This document shows positions 24,070 through 35,040 of a DNA stretch of 64,000 nucleotides, piece after piece (position 1 is the stretch's first letter; the number at the start of each line of letters is the position of its first letter). This DNA comes from Owenia fusiformis. Lineage: Eukaryota; Annelida; Polychaeta; Sabellida; Oweniidae. Location: NCBI GenBank assembly GCA_903813345.2, contig CAIIXF020000004.1, forward strand, positions 23,501,985 to 23,565,984. Reading direction: 5' to 3'. The position numbers and the translations under genes were made by a program. The notes beneath the pieces were generated by a model that made no database searches, was not told the origin of the DNA, and saw nothing but the letters and a program-made list of their open reading frames with translations.

Positions 24070-24304
24070 ATCAAGGCTTCTGTATCACGTTTTCACCTGC
24101 GGTATATGGCATATTCCGCAAGTGAGTATGACATATTCCGCAGGTGAGTATCTGGTATTCACTGAAATCAATGTATCGCATATTCACTGCGGAATATCGC
24201 ATACTCACCTGCGGAATATGCCATATACCGCAGGTGAGTATGGCATATTCACCCGTATCACAAATACCGCGCAACCATGAATGTATACCATATACCGCGT
24301 AACA
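24070..24304. repeat. CCGCAGGTGAGTA-type short repeat array
   Basis: The right subterminal region of the 19346-24304 element. It consists of alternating copies, on both strands, of a ~25-base word with CCTGCGG, ATATGGCATA and GGTGAGTA. A few copies also occur at the left end (19370-19450). CAGGTGAGTA, a near-ideal 5' splice site, occurs at 24141 and 24231, and inverted at 24202. Confidence 0.75.
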
Positions 24305-24999
24305 ATGGAAGCCATTTTTAATATATGATATATGATGTTTGATATACACATTGCATAAACACCCACGACGTGCATATAGAAATACATTCGGAAATGGTGG
24401 ATGAATGCATAAAAATATACTGTGAACATTTAGCATGGATGCTTTTATTCCATTTATTCCCATATATGAATTATTTACGAAGAATGATACTATTTCCATT
24501 TATAACATAGACGCACCCGGAGATGCACAGTAAGTAGTTTGGAGCAGTGTCAAAGCCATCCATATATCAGTGGGACGGCACATTGCCTTAACCCACCAGC
24601 AGTTTTATGACGTGCACATCCGCGTGGGACTATATCTTTTAAGGCCAGGGTGCACTTTGGTTTTTTTGCAATTTTGAAAAGTAAACCACTGAATATTCTA
24701 GTTATTCAAACATTCTGAAGAATTATCAACCCTCAATTAATAGTCTAGGTACACTAATGCATCTTTTGTACAAGAATGAAATGAAATTCACCGAACGAAA
24801 CTAGTTTAAAATGAAACCTTACCTGTGAAAGAATCTTGCCTACAGGCGAGAAAGAGGACATGCTGTCTTTCCCATCCGCCAATTTTTGCTATTATGGTTA
24901 CCGTAAAATTTGGCAAATCGCCTCGACTTAACCAGCATGGTAAACAGCGTGATTATTTGATACGAATATATTATAAAACGAATGACACATTGAACAAGA

Positions 25000-25071
25000 G
25001 CGTCGGTGGTGTAAAGGTTAGCATTGTTGCCTTCCAAGCAATAGATCCGGGTTCGATTCCCGGCCGACGCA
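25000..25071 (+). tRNA. trnG(ucc): tRNA-Gly (anticodon UCC), block copy 2
   Basis: All 72 bases are identical to 15440-15511: acceptor GCGTCGG/CCGACGC, loop CTTCCAA, B box GGTTCGATTCC, and a downstream T run as terminator. It came with the block duplication; identity here while flanks have drifted suggests selection or a recent duplication. Confidence 0.95.
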
Positions 25072-25176
25072 TCGTTTTTATTGTTTTATGTTATGAGGTG
25101 TTGATGATGTGTTTTAAGTAAAACATCAAATTATTTGATATGAAGAATCAAAATCAAATTAAGTTCGATTTCAAGA

Positions 25177-25249
25177 GCGTCAGTGGTGTAAAGTCTAGCA
25201 TCGTTAATGCCTTCCAAGCAATAGATCCGTGTTCGATTCCCGTTTGAAT
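25177..25249 (+). pseudogene. tRNA-Gly pseudogene, block copy 2
   Basis: Same broken structure as 15608-15680: an intact anticodon region and B box, with the acceptor 3' strand replaced by GTTTGAA. Confidence 0.85.
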
Positions 25250-25796
25250 TTACCCGGGATGATATCAATATCATCCCTGATTTTATCCCTCTAATACCGA
25301 TATCATCTCTGATATCGTCCCTGTCCCAAATATGTGATTTATCACTTGCTATTAAATACCTGGTATTGATCTGACCATGGTATAAATACACATACTTGTA
25401 TATCCCTTAGGATAAACCCTGTATTTAAAACCTCCAAGTACATAACCCTCATATACTTTATAACAATGAATAAGATACTTGACAACTTATGCGGCTTCAT
25501 GTCTTTTATTCGAAACAAACAACCCGTTGGATAAAACGATTATTCATTGTGAACTACATACCCTGGGGATAAAGTGTAGGACATATCAGGAATTTAAGTC
25601 CAGTACCAATAGCCCTAGAGATAATGGTCCAAGAACAGTAACCCTAGGTTCGGCATGATTTGGACCACATAGTCTAACCACTTGGGACTATATTTCCCAG
25701 GAGCTTATTAGGGACTAGGTCCGGCATACAATATTTCTTATTTCGATAGGATTAGAAATGCCTTTATACCTGTATTTCAAAAATAAACTTGAAAAG

Positions 25797-26470
25797 GAGC
25801 ACGTAGGTTATCGCAAACAATTTCAAATGATTCTAACTTGAATAATGAATATTTTCTCATCATGAAAAGAAAAGTATATATAATTATAATTTAGTTAATC
25901 AGACCTAAGTGATATTGAAGGGGCAATGGATCAATCAACATACTTTTTCAAAAATGTTGACCTCATTTTTACCAAAAATGCAACCTTTTATTATATTTTT
26001 GAATGCATAATAAGAATGTGCTTTGAGACATGTTCGATTTCCTAAAAGAAAAAGTTGATTGCTCCAGGGACTTTAAAGATATTGAATTTGGATGACCAAA
26101 ATGACCTGAAACCAGTGGATAGCATGATATTTTTCAATGGAGAAATAACATGGGGAACACTTATCTTAAAGCAATTAAGTTTTTCTTTCAAGAACTATTT
26201 GATATATCAAAATAAAGAATAGTAATGCATTAAACATTGTAAAAAATGATTGCATTTTTGGTGAAAATGGGGTCAACATCTTTGAAAAAGTGTGTTGATG
26301 GGTTGATTGCTAGTTAAATATCTCCGAGTTTGTTTGATTTTATCATTACTGTATTTAATTTTCTTTGAGATAATGAATTGATCTAAAAGATAAACCTGTC
26401 ATCATTGTCAGAAAATAGTCATAATCCAAGATATAACCGTCTGAAATTGTTTGCGATAACCTACGTGCTC
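25797..26470. mobile_element. Inverted-repeat element, 674 bp
   Basis: The first and last 29 bases are perfect reverse complements, beginning GAGCACGTAGGTTATCGC. Further in, the arms match loosely (GTCAACAT / ATGTTGAC, TTGATTGC words). No coding content. It sits exactly where homology between the two block copies ends. Confidence 0.85.
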
Positions 26471-26559
26471 ATTTGGAATTAAACACAGACCAGTTGGTAT
26501 ATTATATAGGAACTGTATTCGTTTTCGTATCCATTTTACTTTCTTAATTTAAATTGTTC

Positions 26560-26815
26560 ATTTAGGTAACTTAAATGAGGAAGTATATTGATGATTTCGA
26601 CGTCTTACGAAGTGATTCGTTCGCAAAAGCTTACATTTTCTGAAGCATAAGACCATGAGTTACGTTTGTGCCAAAAAAGGTAGTGATGATTTTCCCTATA
26701 TCTCAAAGAATCATGGAAAAACAAATTTTAACCAATAACGGTTGCGCCATTTTGTTACGAAAACGGATTCGCTCTCGTGACTCGCTTCATGAGTTCCTCC
26801 ACAGTGTATAATATC
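26560..26815 (-). repeat. Inverted copy of the 14190-14410 repeat
   Basis: Reads, on the minus strand, as a diverged copy of 14190-14410 (GGAACTCATGAAGCGAGT, CGCCATTTTGTTACG on plus, GAGGAAGTATATTGATGATTT). It ends about 75 bases before the anchor exon of the methyltransferase gene. Confidence 0.75.
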
Positions 26816-26890
26816 GAGGCAAAATAAAAGTTATCACTGGCAGATATTTTAGATGACATACATTCTTAAATGATGTACATCAATTTCCAG

Positions 26891-29560
26891 ATGCTGAGCG
26901 GAAAACAAGGGCCTGCAACAGCAGTTCTTTTACTGGTCCTTTTAGTAATAGTGGCGTACTACACCTCGTCTAAAGGCAAAGTTACCTGGAATCAGGCTAT
27001 GCAAGAAGAATGTAGAAATTCACCTAGAATACAAACAGATAATTACGAAATTGGATTTTCTGATCCCAGCGATGAACATCTTGTAAGTTGAGGGCATGGG
27101 TGATTCCTTACTCTATAACCTGCATTCGCGAATACTACTATCGGATGCCAGTTTGACCTCCGACTCATGTGTTATTTTTCATCCCATTGTAATGGTGATT
27201 GTATAATAAAGCTGCGGTTGAATAGAGATCGTAAGTCAGTGGTAATAGGCAGATACACCCGTTTTTGAGGTCAGCGATTGGGCTTGACGCGATAACTTGC
27301 AGCTACTGGGATACCGGGAGATACTATTCTATTCAAATGAATTTGCCATCACGTTGCTATCAATTCGGCAGTGCGGTAGCCGATAGTTGCATTCGCGAAT
27401 GCAGCCCTAGTAAGGAATTTGACCATTGTTCACTTCTTTATTTTTATTTATTTATTTATTCAATAAGCTATGTTTTAAAATACAGACAATGAGCGGGTGA
27501 CACGGATTGTGTATATTCCCGACAGGGTGGAAAGTTGCCTACATAGAAACAGAGGGGATCTGTTTGTGTGCAAATGCGTATAATTGATGGCAACTGAATG
27601 GTGTGTCATAGAGCCCAAAATATAAAGAGCATAAGAATGATATTCAATTATCAACAAAGTACTTTTCAGCTCTCTGCAAGATGGGAACACTTCGAGAAGA
27701 TTGAATATTGTTTGGTAATCGATTCCAAATTGTTGGTGCTGTGAAAGATAACATTGAAATGCCATAGTTCGTCCGTAACTTGGGTTTATCATGAGTATCC
27801 TTGTAACTAGTATTGTGTTCATGTCTCGCCTGAACCATTTTGAAAAAGTCAGGAAAATTTTTCTGGTAGTTTTCAAGCTTATTTATCCATTTATACATGA
27901 ATAAACATTTTTGTTGTTTGTGTATGTCAACAATATTTAAAAGGTTAAACTGATTGAATAATGGTAGGGAATGAGCTCTATAATCGATATTTGTTGCAAT
28001 GTGGGTTAATTTCCATTGCATAAGATATAGAGAATTTAATGAACTACATGTTTCACCCCAAATAACAACACATATATAAGTGAATAAAAGATGCTCATAA
28101 AACCACTGATATTCAACAGTTGTTTAACTCTATACAAAATACCGATTGTCCTAGAAATGTTTGCATTAACAAAAGCAATATGCCGTTTCCAGTTTCCAGT
28201 TGTTTATCTATTGTTATACCAAGAAAGTTAATATGATCAACTTGTTCAAGTTGTTTGTCATTTAGATAGATTTTAATGTGATTTGCATTAAATCTTTTTT
28301 GTCTTGAGGAAAAAATGATATATTTTGTTTTATTAGCATTGAGTGATAATTTGTTTGTGACAAGCCATTCCTCAACATGTTTTAGTTCAGTATTTAAAGT
28401 TTCTGTCAGGTCATGTAGATTTTTGCCTTTAATCAATGAGTTAGTATCATCTGCGAATAAGACGAAAAATAGTGTCGGGGAAGAAAGATAAATATCATTA
28501 ATATATAATTTAAAAAACAGGGGTCCCAAAATTGAAACCATTAGGAATACTGAACGTGGTCATCTCAAGATTAGAGATTGTGTCCATATATAAAGTTTGC
28601 TGAAATCTATTTTTAGAATAACTTTTTTATCCAGTCCAGAGCAACACCACGTATATCGTAGTATTGAAGTTTGTCAAATAGAATGTTATGATCTATTGCA
28701 TCGAAAGCTTTGGAAAAGTCAATAGACAATCCTATTGTAAATTCACTATCATCGGTAGATTTTCTGATCTTTTCAATAAATGTTAAAAGACAATTGTTAT
28801 TTACTCAATAAAATAACTAAACGATGGCATCCAGGTTATTTTCTCAATAGCCAATTTGAGCATTATTTACTGAGGTGGGAACCTGGGAACCTGCGCAAAA
28901 GTGCCGAAAATGAAGGAACCGATTGACCACGATTTTTCACAACATGGGCAGAGTGAATACATCGACAATCTTCTCGAAGGAAAGAATAACGGATTTTTCA
29001 TAGAATGTGGAGCCCACGATGGAAAATTATTTTCAAATTCCTTATATTTTGAACGATATAGGAATTGGACTGGATTACTAGTAGAGCCCAATAAAAGGAC
29101 ATTTCAAGAACTTTTGAATCTTAAACGAAAAGCATATGCTGCTAATGTTTTACTATGCCCAGATAACCAAAGCAGGAAATTCACATATGTTGATGCAAAG
29201 GTTCTTTCCGGCATAAAAGAACTCGTTCAACTTCGTTCTGACAAAATTGCGAAAAGAAAATCATATCTTGTCCAATGTTTTACACTGTACACACTACTTT
29301 TAGCGGTAGGGGTGACAAGGATTGACTTTTTCAGTTTAGACGTGGAAGGAGCTGAGGTACCCATTTTAAAAACGATTCCGTTTGATAAAGTCTACATTAA
29401 GTCTCTGACAGTTGAGTATAGGTTTTTTGATAGTCATTCAGAAGACAAAGAAAAATCGCAAAAGAATTTAAAAATGATTCGCGATTTTTTCGAGAAACTT
29501 GGCTTTTACAAAGAAGTGAAACTGGATAGCCTCGATGTGATTTTTGAACGAATTGATTAA
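26891..29560 (+). CDS. FkbM-type methyltransferase, membrane-anchored (Star-like), split gene
   Basis: Anchor exon 26891-27082 (64 residues) has AVLLLVLLVIVAYY as a signal anchor at ~11-24 and ends at a consensus GTAAGT donor, phase 0. Its start codon directly follows an acceptor (TTTCCAG). The catalytic exon ends at 29560 and begins at or after 28875, since the frame upstream has a stop at 28871-28873. It holds the SAM-binding motif FFIECGAHDG, NSLYFERYRNWTGLLVEPN, and FFSLDVEGAE, the hallmark of the Methyltransf_21/FkbM family. The plausible acceptor (TTTACTGAG, 28866-28874) is phase 1, so either a small exon is missing between them or the acceptor is at 28915. The methyl acceptor is unknown. 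The intron contains a LINE fragment. Confidence 0.85.
27490..28840 (-). pseudogene. CR1/Jockey-type LINE fragment in the intron
   Basis: On the minus strand from 28800 downwards: an RT segment SIDFSKAFDAIDHNILFDK (frame 1), a broken stretch, then ILGPLFFKLYINDI and VLFADDTNSL (the catalytic ADD box) in 28113-28541, then the C-terminal end in 27644-28021 with LRTNYGISMLSFTAPTIWN. Several frameshifts separate these parts and the 5' half is missing. It is opposite in sense to the host gene. Confidence 0.85.
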
Positions 29561-29899
29561 CCCTAATGAGGACACTACAACGTATTTTTCATAACACTTC
29601 AAAACTCTCGAGGGAGGTGTAAAATTCACAAATTTTTATCAATGACTACAAAACTTAACTCTTCAAATGTTACCCAAGCCAGCCAGGCTGTTGAATTCAG
29701 CTTGTCACTATCTTTACTATGTATACCAAAGGTGATATTTACATAGAAACCAGCATAAAGACAAGATGCAAAACAAAAGATTACGTGCATCATTTAGTAT
29801 CTCATTATAGCATCTGGTAGATGTAATGTATAAGGGTATAGATAAGAATATAATGAGAATGAGATAAATGAAGGCTTTAATTTGTTATGAAAAAAAATA
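29561..29899. other. 3' flank of the methyltransferase gene
   Basis: Presumed 3' UTR and spacer. No repeat recognised before the LINE tail. Confidence 0.45.
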
Positions 29900-32800
29900 A
29901 ATATTTTTTTTAATGGATTTTTATTTCAGTTCAAGCAGTACATTCAATACATATTTAAGTTTAGTCATTTTACAATAATGTCGGTGGGTGAGAGGGTAAC
30001 ACACATATATATCTCGCATTATGTGATGTGATTCTACAATTGAACTAGTGGCAACCATAGCCTAACACAGCCGTGTTCACGTTTCCCTAAAACATTTAGC
30101 ATTTACAATAGTATGAAAATTTACAACATGGAAAATATGAAGCAATATAAACTTGTTACATGTAATTACAATATATTTTGAACATCCTCCCATTTATCTC
30201 CTCTTCCTACTCTTACATCTATTAAATAATATTCTTCTATGTTTCTCTTCAGTCCCAGAAAGGTTGGACGCACCTTTAGACATTTACATAAGTATATATA
30301 TCTCCTGTATATAGATAAGATTGTATTTATCAATATTGTTTCACTATTTATAATTACTGGTCCTAAAGTGATTGCACTTTTGTCACATAAATCAGAAAGC
30401 TTTTTAGGAAGCCACTTTTTAATATCTTGAATTACCGTTTCGACAACCTCACACGTTAAAAACAGGTGCACCAGAGTCTCTATGTGTCTATTGCAAAAAC
30501 AGCATTTATCAGATTCCTTAATACCACACATCTTTAAGTATTTATTTGTCGGTAGAAATCTGTGGATTACTTTATAATTGAAAGATGCTAATTTAGGTTC
30601 ATAGTTACTTATTCTATTAATCTTATTAATGTTTTTCCATTCGTGATCTTCAATATTAATATCCAAATCACCATTCCATTTATTCACACAGTTATTGTTG
30701 TAATCAAGGTTTTTAATTAGTTCCCAATAAATTATTTTACCAATTTTTTTCTTTTCCATGAATTTCAACACATGTTTTTTTATATTCAGAATAGTATTCA
30801 GGTGGTTTATTGTTTTCAGATATTATTTTTTTCCATTTTTCAGGAATTGTGTTTTTCAAACTTAAAAAATCCAAAAAGTTTATTTTTGTGTTAAAACGGT
30901 CCATAAATTCATTCAGTCTCAAAATTCTTTTTGATTCGTGATACATGTCTTTTAGAATGATTAAGCCTTCCAGCTTTGTATTTTTTATGATTTTGTTCAC
31001 ATTCTCATTTTTGCTATATCTTAACCATGTGTTGCAGATTATATTTTCAGCATATGATTCTATATTGCATTCAATTTCGGCTTCTTTAATAGCTGTGTAT
31101 GCGCGAAATATATTGATTATCCCTTTCCAAAAAGTATTTTCAATTTTAGCCTCTAATTTTTGAAGTGATTTTACATCATATGCAAATAGTTCCCTCGCAT
31201 CTTTTATACCAATTATACCATACGCTGCAAATTGCCATGTGCCATGTCTGGTCAATTTCTGAAGCCAGGTTAATTTCTGAGATTTAAAGGTGGTTTCCCA
31301 ATTCAGAGGAATGTTTTTCAATAATCTTTCATCCGAATTACATTTTGTTCCTAACCATATTACGGAAGTCTTTTCAACATTAAGCTTTAGACCAGATGCC
31401 TCATAAAATAAATTAAAAATTTGCAAGCAGCTTTTCAATGATTTTTCTGAACCATCAAGAACCACGAATGTATCGTCAGCGTACATACCGACTTTAATAT
31501 TTTTGTCAAACATTTTCAAACCTTGGATATCTCTGTATTTCAATTTGTTACAGAGTGGTTCTAAAGCAAGAATGAACATGTAGCAAGACAAACTATCTCC
31601 CTGACGACATCCACGTTTTATTTTAAAAAATCTTGAAAAGTGTCCGTTATTTACAACTGTACTTTCCGCTCCGTTATATAGAACCCTGAACCATATAAAA
31701 TTGAATTTATTCAGGCATTTTTCCAGATATTCCCATTCAATACTGTCAAAAGCTTTTTCGAAATCCGCTAACAAAAGTAGGCCAGACATTTTTCTCGTAT
31801 TAAGATGGTCTATAAGATCATACAGGAGTCTCGTATTTTCAGCCATTTCACGATCCGGAAGAAAAGATTTTTGTTCAATCGAGATTACACTTGGAAGAAC
31901 CCTTTTCATTCTAGATGCTAGTGCATATGAAAGAAGCTTATAGTCTGTTAAGAAGTGATATTGGCCTCCAGTTTTTAAAATATTTTCTCATCTTATTAGG
32001 CTTAGGTAAACAAGTTATAACGCCTTGTTTTTGAGAAATCGACAGGTGTCCTAGGTCATAGTATGCATTTAATGATTTAAGAAGAAAAGAGCCTATCTTT
32101 AAAGAAAAACTTGTAGAATTCTACACAAAACCCATCAGAGCCAGGAGATTTGCCATTTTTCGCATCTTTTAGAGCTAATTTCAATTCATATTCAGTCAGT
32201 TTACCTTCACACGATTCTTTTTCTTGGTTACTCAGTGTTTTTAGTTCTTGGTCGTTATTATAAAGAAAAACGTTTGAATACTCATCTAAACAATCTTTTT
32301 TACTCGAATACAAATCTTGGTAATATTGAAGTTGTGCATCGAGGATTTCTTTTGGGTCAGTTATCAGTTTTCCATCAATTTCAATTTTATTAATAACCTT
32401 ATTAACGTAATTTTTCTTTTCCAGTCCACTAAAATATTTAGTTGCCCTTTCCCCATTTTCATACCAGTTCAATTTCGCTCGTGTCAATATTCCGTTTACA
32501 TAGTGTTCTCCGTGTTTCTTCAAATCAGATTTATAATTTTCCAACGTTTCATATCTCGTATGTAATTCCTTGGTGTCCACTAAATTGCTATTCAAAATGT
32601 TTTCAATTTCTCGCTCCGTTACATTGATCTTATATTCGAGGTCCTTTTGAATTTTATCCCTCAGTTTCTTTTTCCTTGATGAGTATTTAATGGTTTCCCC
32701 CCTTATTTCAAGTTTTAACATTTCAAATAATAGTTGGTCATTTATGGCAAGTGCTAGTTGCTGGTCCTCGTTCAAATTACCCGTATTATTTTTGATTGCG

Positions 32801-33062
32801 TATTGATCAATCGTATTCTGAATTTTGATTTTAGCAATATCGATGTATTCCTGGTCCTTAAGTAATGATACATTAAATTTCAAAATCCTCGACCTCTTTC
32901 GGGAATTTCAGTTTCAAGAGATATGGTAATGACATCATGATCTGACCTATAGCCAGGTAGAATTTTACAACTCTGAGTTAAGTTTATAATGTCTGATGTA
33001 CATAAAATAAAATCAAGCCTGGCCATTTGGCGCGGATTTCGCCTAAGCCATGTAAATTTTTT
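29900..33062 (-). pseudogene. L1/Tx1-like LINE, 5'-truncated and frameshifted
   Basis: Order on the minus strand: the end of an APE endonuclease (33060-32884; FTWLRRNPRQMARLDFIL, PGYRSDHDVITISL), a one-base loss that shifts frame at ~32882, then the linker and N-terminal RT (32883-32077). The RT core (31909-30737) has LLLADFEKAFDSIEWEYL, KRGCRQGDSLSCYMF and the MYADDT catalytic box. A C-terminal CCHC-like zf-RVT finger follows in 30771-30166 (CGIKESDKCCFCNR, ETLVHLFLTC). The 3' end with an A-rich tail is at about 29900. At least three breaks make it inactive. Confidence 0.9.
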
Positions 33063-33089
33063 ATGAAAAATATAATAAAAAAAATACTA

Positions 33090-33180
33090 CATGTTTAAGT
33101 TATTGAATGATTTGATGTGCAATACAGGATATATTCTGCTCGAGGTATTCTGTATTGGAACGAGACGAGAACTAATATCC
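33090..33180. mobile_element. One-armed copy of the 302-432 MITE
   Basis: TTGAATGATTTGA, GCAATACAGGATATATTC and TGCTCGAG match the left arm of 302-432; the right arm is absent. Confidence 0.65.
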
Positions 33181-33840
33181 ATTTACCGTCGAGAAAAGTC
33201 ATTAAAGAGGTATACATTTCAAACATTGAAAGTTTTGTAGATCTGCGCACAGTACCAATTCGTTCGGTGCACACGATTTTACCATCTAAACGAAAGCAAA
33301 TCGCATGAAGATCATGATAAATCATATCTCATTGCTTATCAGGCCTGAGATGAGATGTTTCAAGTGAAACAGAAAGATGCTATAAGTATCAGAGTGCATG
33401 AAGAAAGCCGTTCTCCTAAATGGTCAAAGAAGCGGAGTTTATATTTTGAGACTCTTCGAGAAAAAGCGTTTGAATCTAAGCTTTTGATCGGTAATATCTG
33501 GGCAACTTTCGCCTCCAAACCCAATCAGGAGTTCATATTTGCAAGTTTCGCAATATGTTTCATGTATGTAGTAAATATGGCATCGCAAAGGATCATCTCA
33601 AAAGATCAATGTCGGAAAATTAACTGTATTAGAATAGTTATGGGGGAGGGGTCATAAGCCTTAAAAAGCAGCTTTCCGATATCGTCCCCGGAAATCCCTT
33701 TGAGCAAACTTTGTTGGATATAAGCTCAGAATTCTTCAGTGGGATACAATAGAAGAGATAATCTTATATGCTGATACTGTACGGAAATCCAGACTAAATA
33801 AGACTAAATAAATAAATGAATAAGTAAATAGATTAATAAA
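33181..33840. other. Spacer, no supported gene
   Basis: A 100-codon frame at 33355-33657 has no recognisable domain, and codon use does not stand out. I see no splice signals that would make it an exon. Confidence 0.4.
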
Positions 33841-34759
33841 TACAGGGTGTTTAAAAAAACGCAACCCAAAGAAATTGCTATATCTTGAAAAATACTGGTT
33901 CAATTATGTTCATATTTTCAGGAAATAAAGAAGAGACTGTGTATGTATAGCTCATGTCAATGGTTAGTTGTAAAACATGATGCCTTGGACACCTGCTCAA
34001 AAGACAGTTGTACTAGCAAAATGCGAAAAACGCAGTCAGGGGTGACTGCAACCGCAAAAAAATTAAATAACTTCCTAACCATAGTGTTTTGGCTCTTCAA
34101 ATTTGGCACAAACTATCTTCATTCACTGGATGATAAATCTGTAGAGTGACATCAAAATCTCTTCAGGGACTTCACTGTCATGGTTGAAATGCTTTCAAAT
34201 CGCAGTCAAACGCCCTGGTTCAGGGAGACTTAAGAAGGCATTTTGACCATGACTATAAAGTCCCTGAAGTGATTTTGATGAACCTCTACAAATTCAACCC
34301 ACATTGAATGAGGATAATTTGTGCCAAATCTGAAGTGCCAAAACAACATGGTTAGAAAGATATTTGGTTTTATTGCTGTGGCAGTCACCTCTGACTGCAT
34401 TTTCATATTTTCCTAATACAACTGTCATTTGAGCAGGTGTCCAAGGCATCATGTTTTACAACTAACTGACAACAGGAGCTATACATACACAGTCTCTTCT
34501 TTCTTTTCCTGAAAAAATAAACATAATTGAATGAGTATTTTTCAAGATATAGTTATTTTCCATTCACGTTTTTCGTATTTTGCTAGTACAACTGTCTTTT
34601 GAGCAAGTGTCCAAGACATCATGTTTTACAACTAACTAACAGCAGGGGCTATACACACACAGTCTCTTCTTTCTTTCCTGAAAAAATGAACATAATTGGA
34701 TTAGTATTTTCCAAGATATCGCGATTTCTTTGGGTTGCGTTTTTTTTGAACACCCTGTA
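33841..34759. mobile_element. Mariner-type foldback element with a duplicated right arm
   Basis: TA-flanked ends CAGGGTGTTTAAAAAAA and, in complement, CAGGGTGTTCAAAAAAA. The left arm (33841-34070) is matched by the right end (34575-34759), and its outer part is matched again at 34402-34556, so the right arm is tandemly doubled. Inner arms (34100-34350) also pair. No transposase sequence is recognised. Confidence 0.85.
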
Positions 34760-34865
34760 CATCTAAACTATTAGTAATCCCAGATTGAGCTTTTGAGATG
34801 CTCCCTAATCTAAAAAGAACGTGAAAGTAATGATAATGAGGTTATGTCATGTCAGAGGTTCTTCT

Positions 34866-35040
34866 ACACGATATGTATATAGAGATTATTCTATATGAGG
34901 TTCAGGATATTGGGATTATCCCGAGGCAAATTCAATATATCTGCCCGAGGGCCGAAGGTCCCGAGGGAAGATATAATATATTGGCCAAGGGATAATCCCA
35001 ATATCCTGAACCGACTGTAGGATAATATGTTTATCCCATA
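34866..35040. mobile_element. GATTATCC-type MITE, hairpin form
   Basis: Shares TAGAGATTAT, GAGGTTCAGGATATTGGG and ATTATCCCGAGG with 12497-12718. In this copy the second half is the inverse of the first (GGGATAATCCCAATATCC), so it is palindromic over about 40 bases per arm. Confidence 0.75.

Larger units (their letters stand above)
19346..24304. mobile_element. 4.96-kb palindromic element, 12-bp TIR, 5-bp target duplication
   Basis: The element splits block copy 2. Its ends are TGTTACGCGGTA and the exact complement TACCGCGTAACA. ATGGA occurs on both sides (19341-19345 and 24305-24309) but once at the empty site in copy 1. Most of it is a long inverted repeat: about 19498-22020 against 22200-23840, with the centre near 22030-22200. 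The left arm holds two direct copies of a ~1.2-kb module and the right arm one inverted copy. No transposase is visible, so it is non-autonomous. TG...CA ends with 5-bp duplications recall LTR elements, but no direct terminal repeats exist. Confidence 0.9.
24305..25796. repeat. Duplicated noncoding block, copy 2, right part
   Basis: Matches about 14750-16225 at high identity, including the tRNA-Gly gene and the tRNA pseudogene. It ends at the inverted-repeat element starting at 25797. Confidence 0.88.

Noticed and set aside
24070-24304. CRISPR-like array of short repeats
   Set aside because: The repeats occur on both strands with irregular spacing and no unique spacers, the context is clearly eukaryotic, and the array forms the end of a transposon.
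19346-24304. LTR retrotransposon (TGT...ACA ends, 5-bp duplication)
   Set aside because: The terminal regions are inverted, not direct, repeats, and no gag/pol sequence is present.
30239-30430. Plus-strand frames across the 30-33 kb LINE
   Set aside because: They are antisense shadows of the minus-strand reverse transcriptase.
33355-33657. 100-codon plus-strand frame as a gene
   Set aside because: No domain, no splice context and ordinary composition; it lies between a dead LINE and a foldback element.
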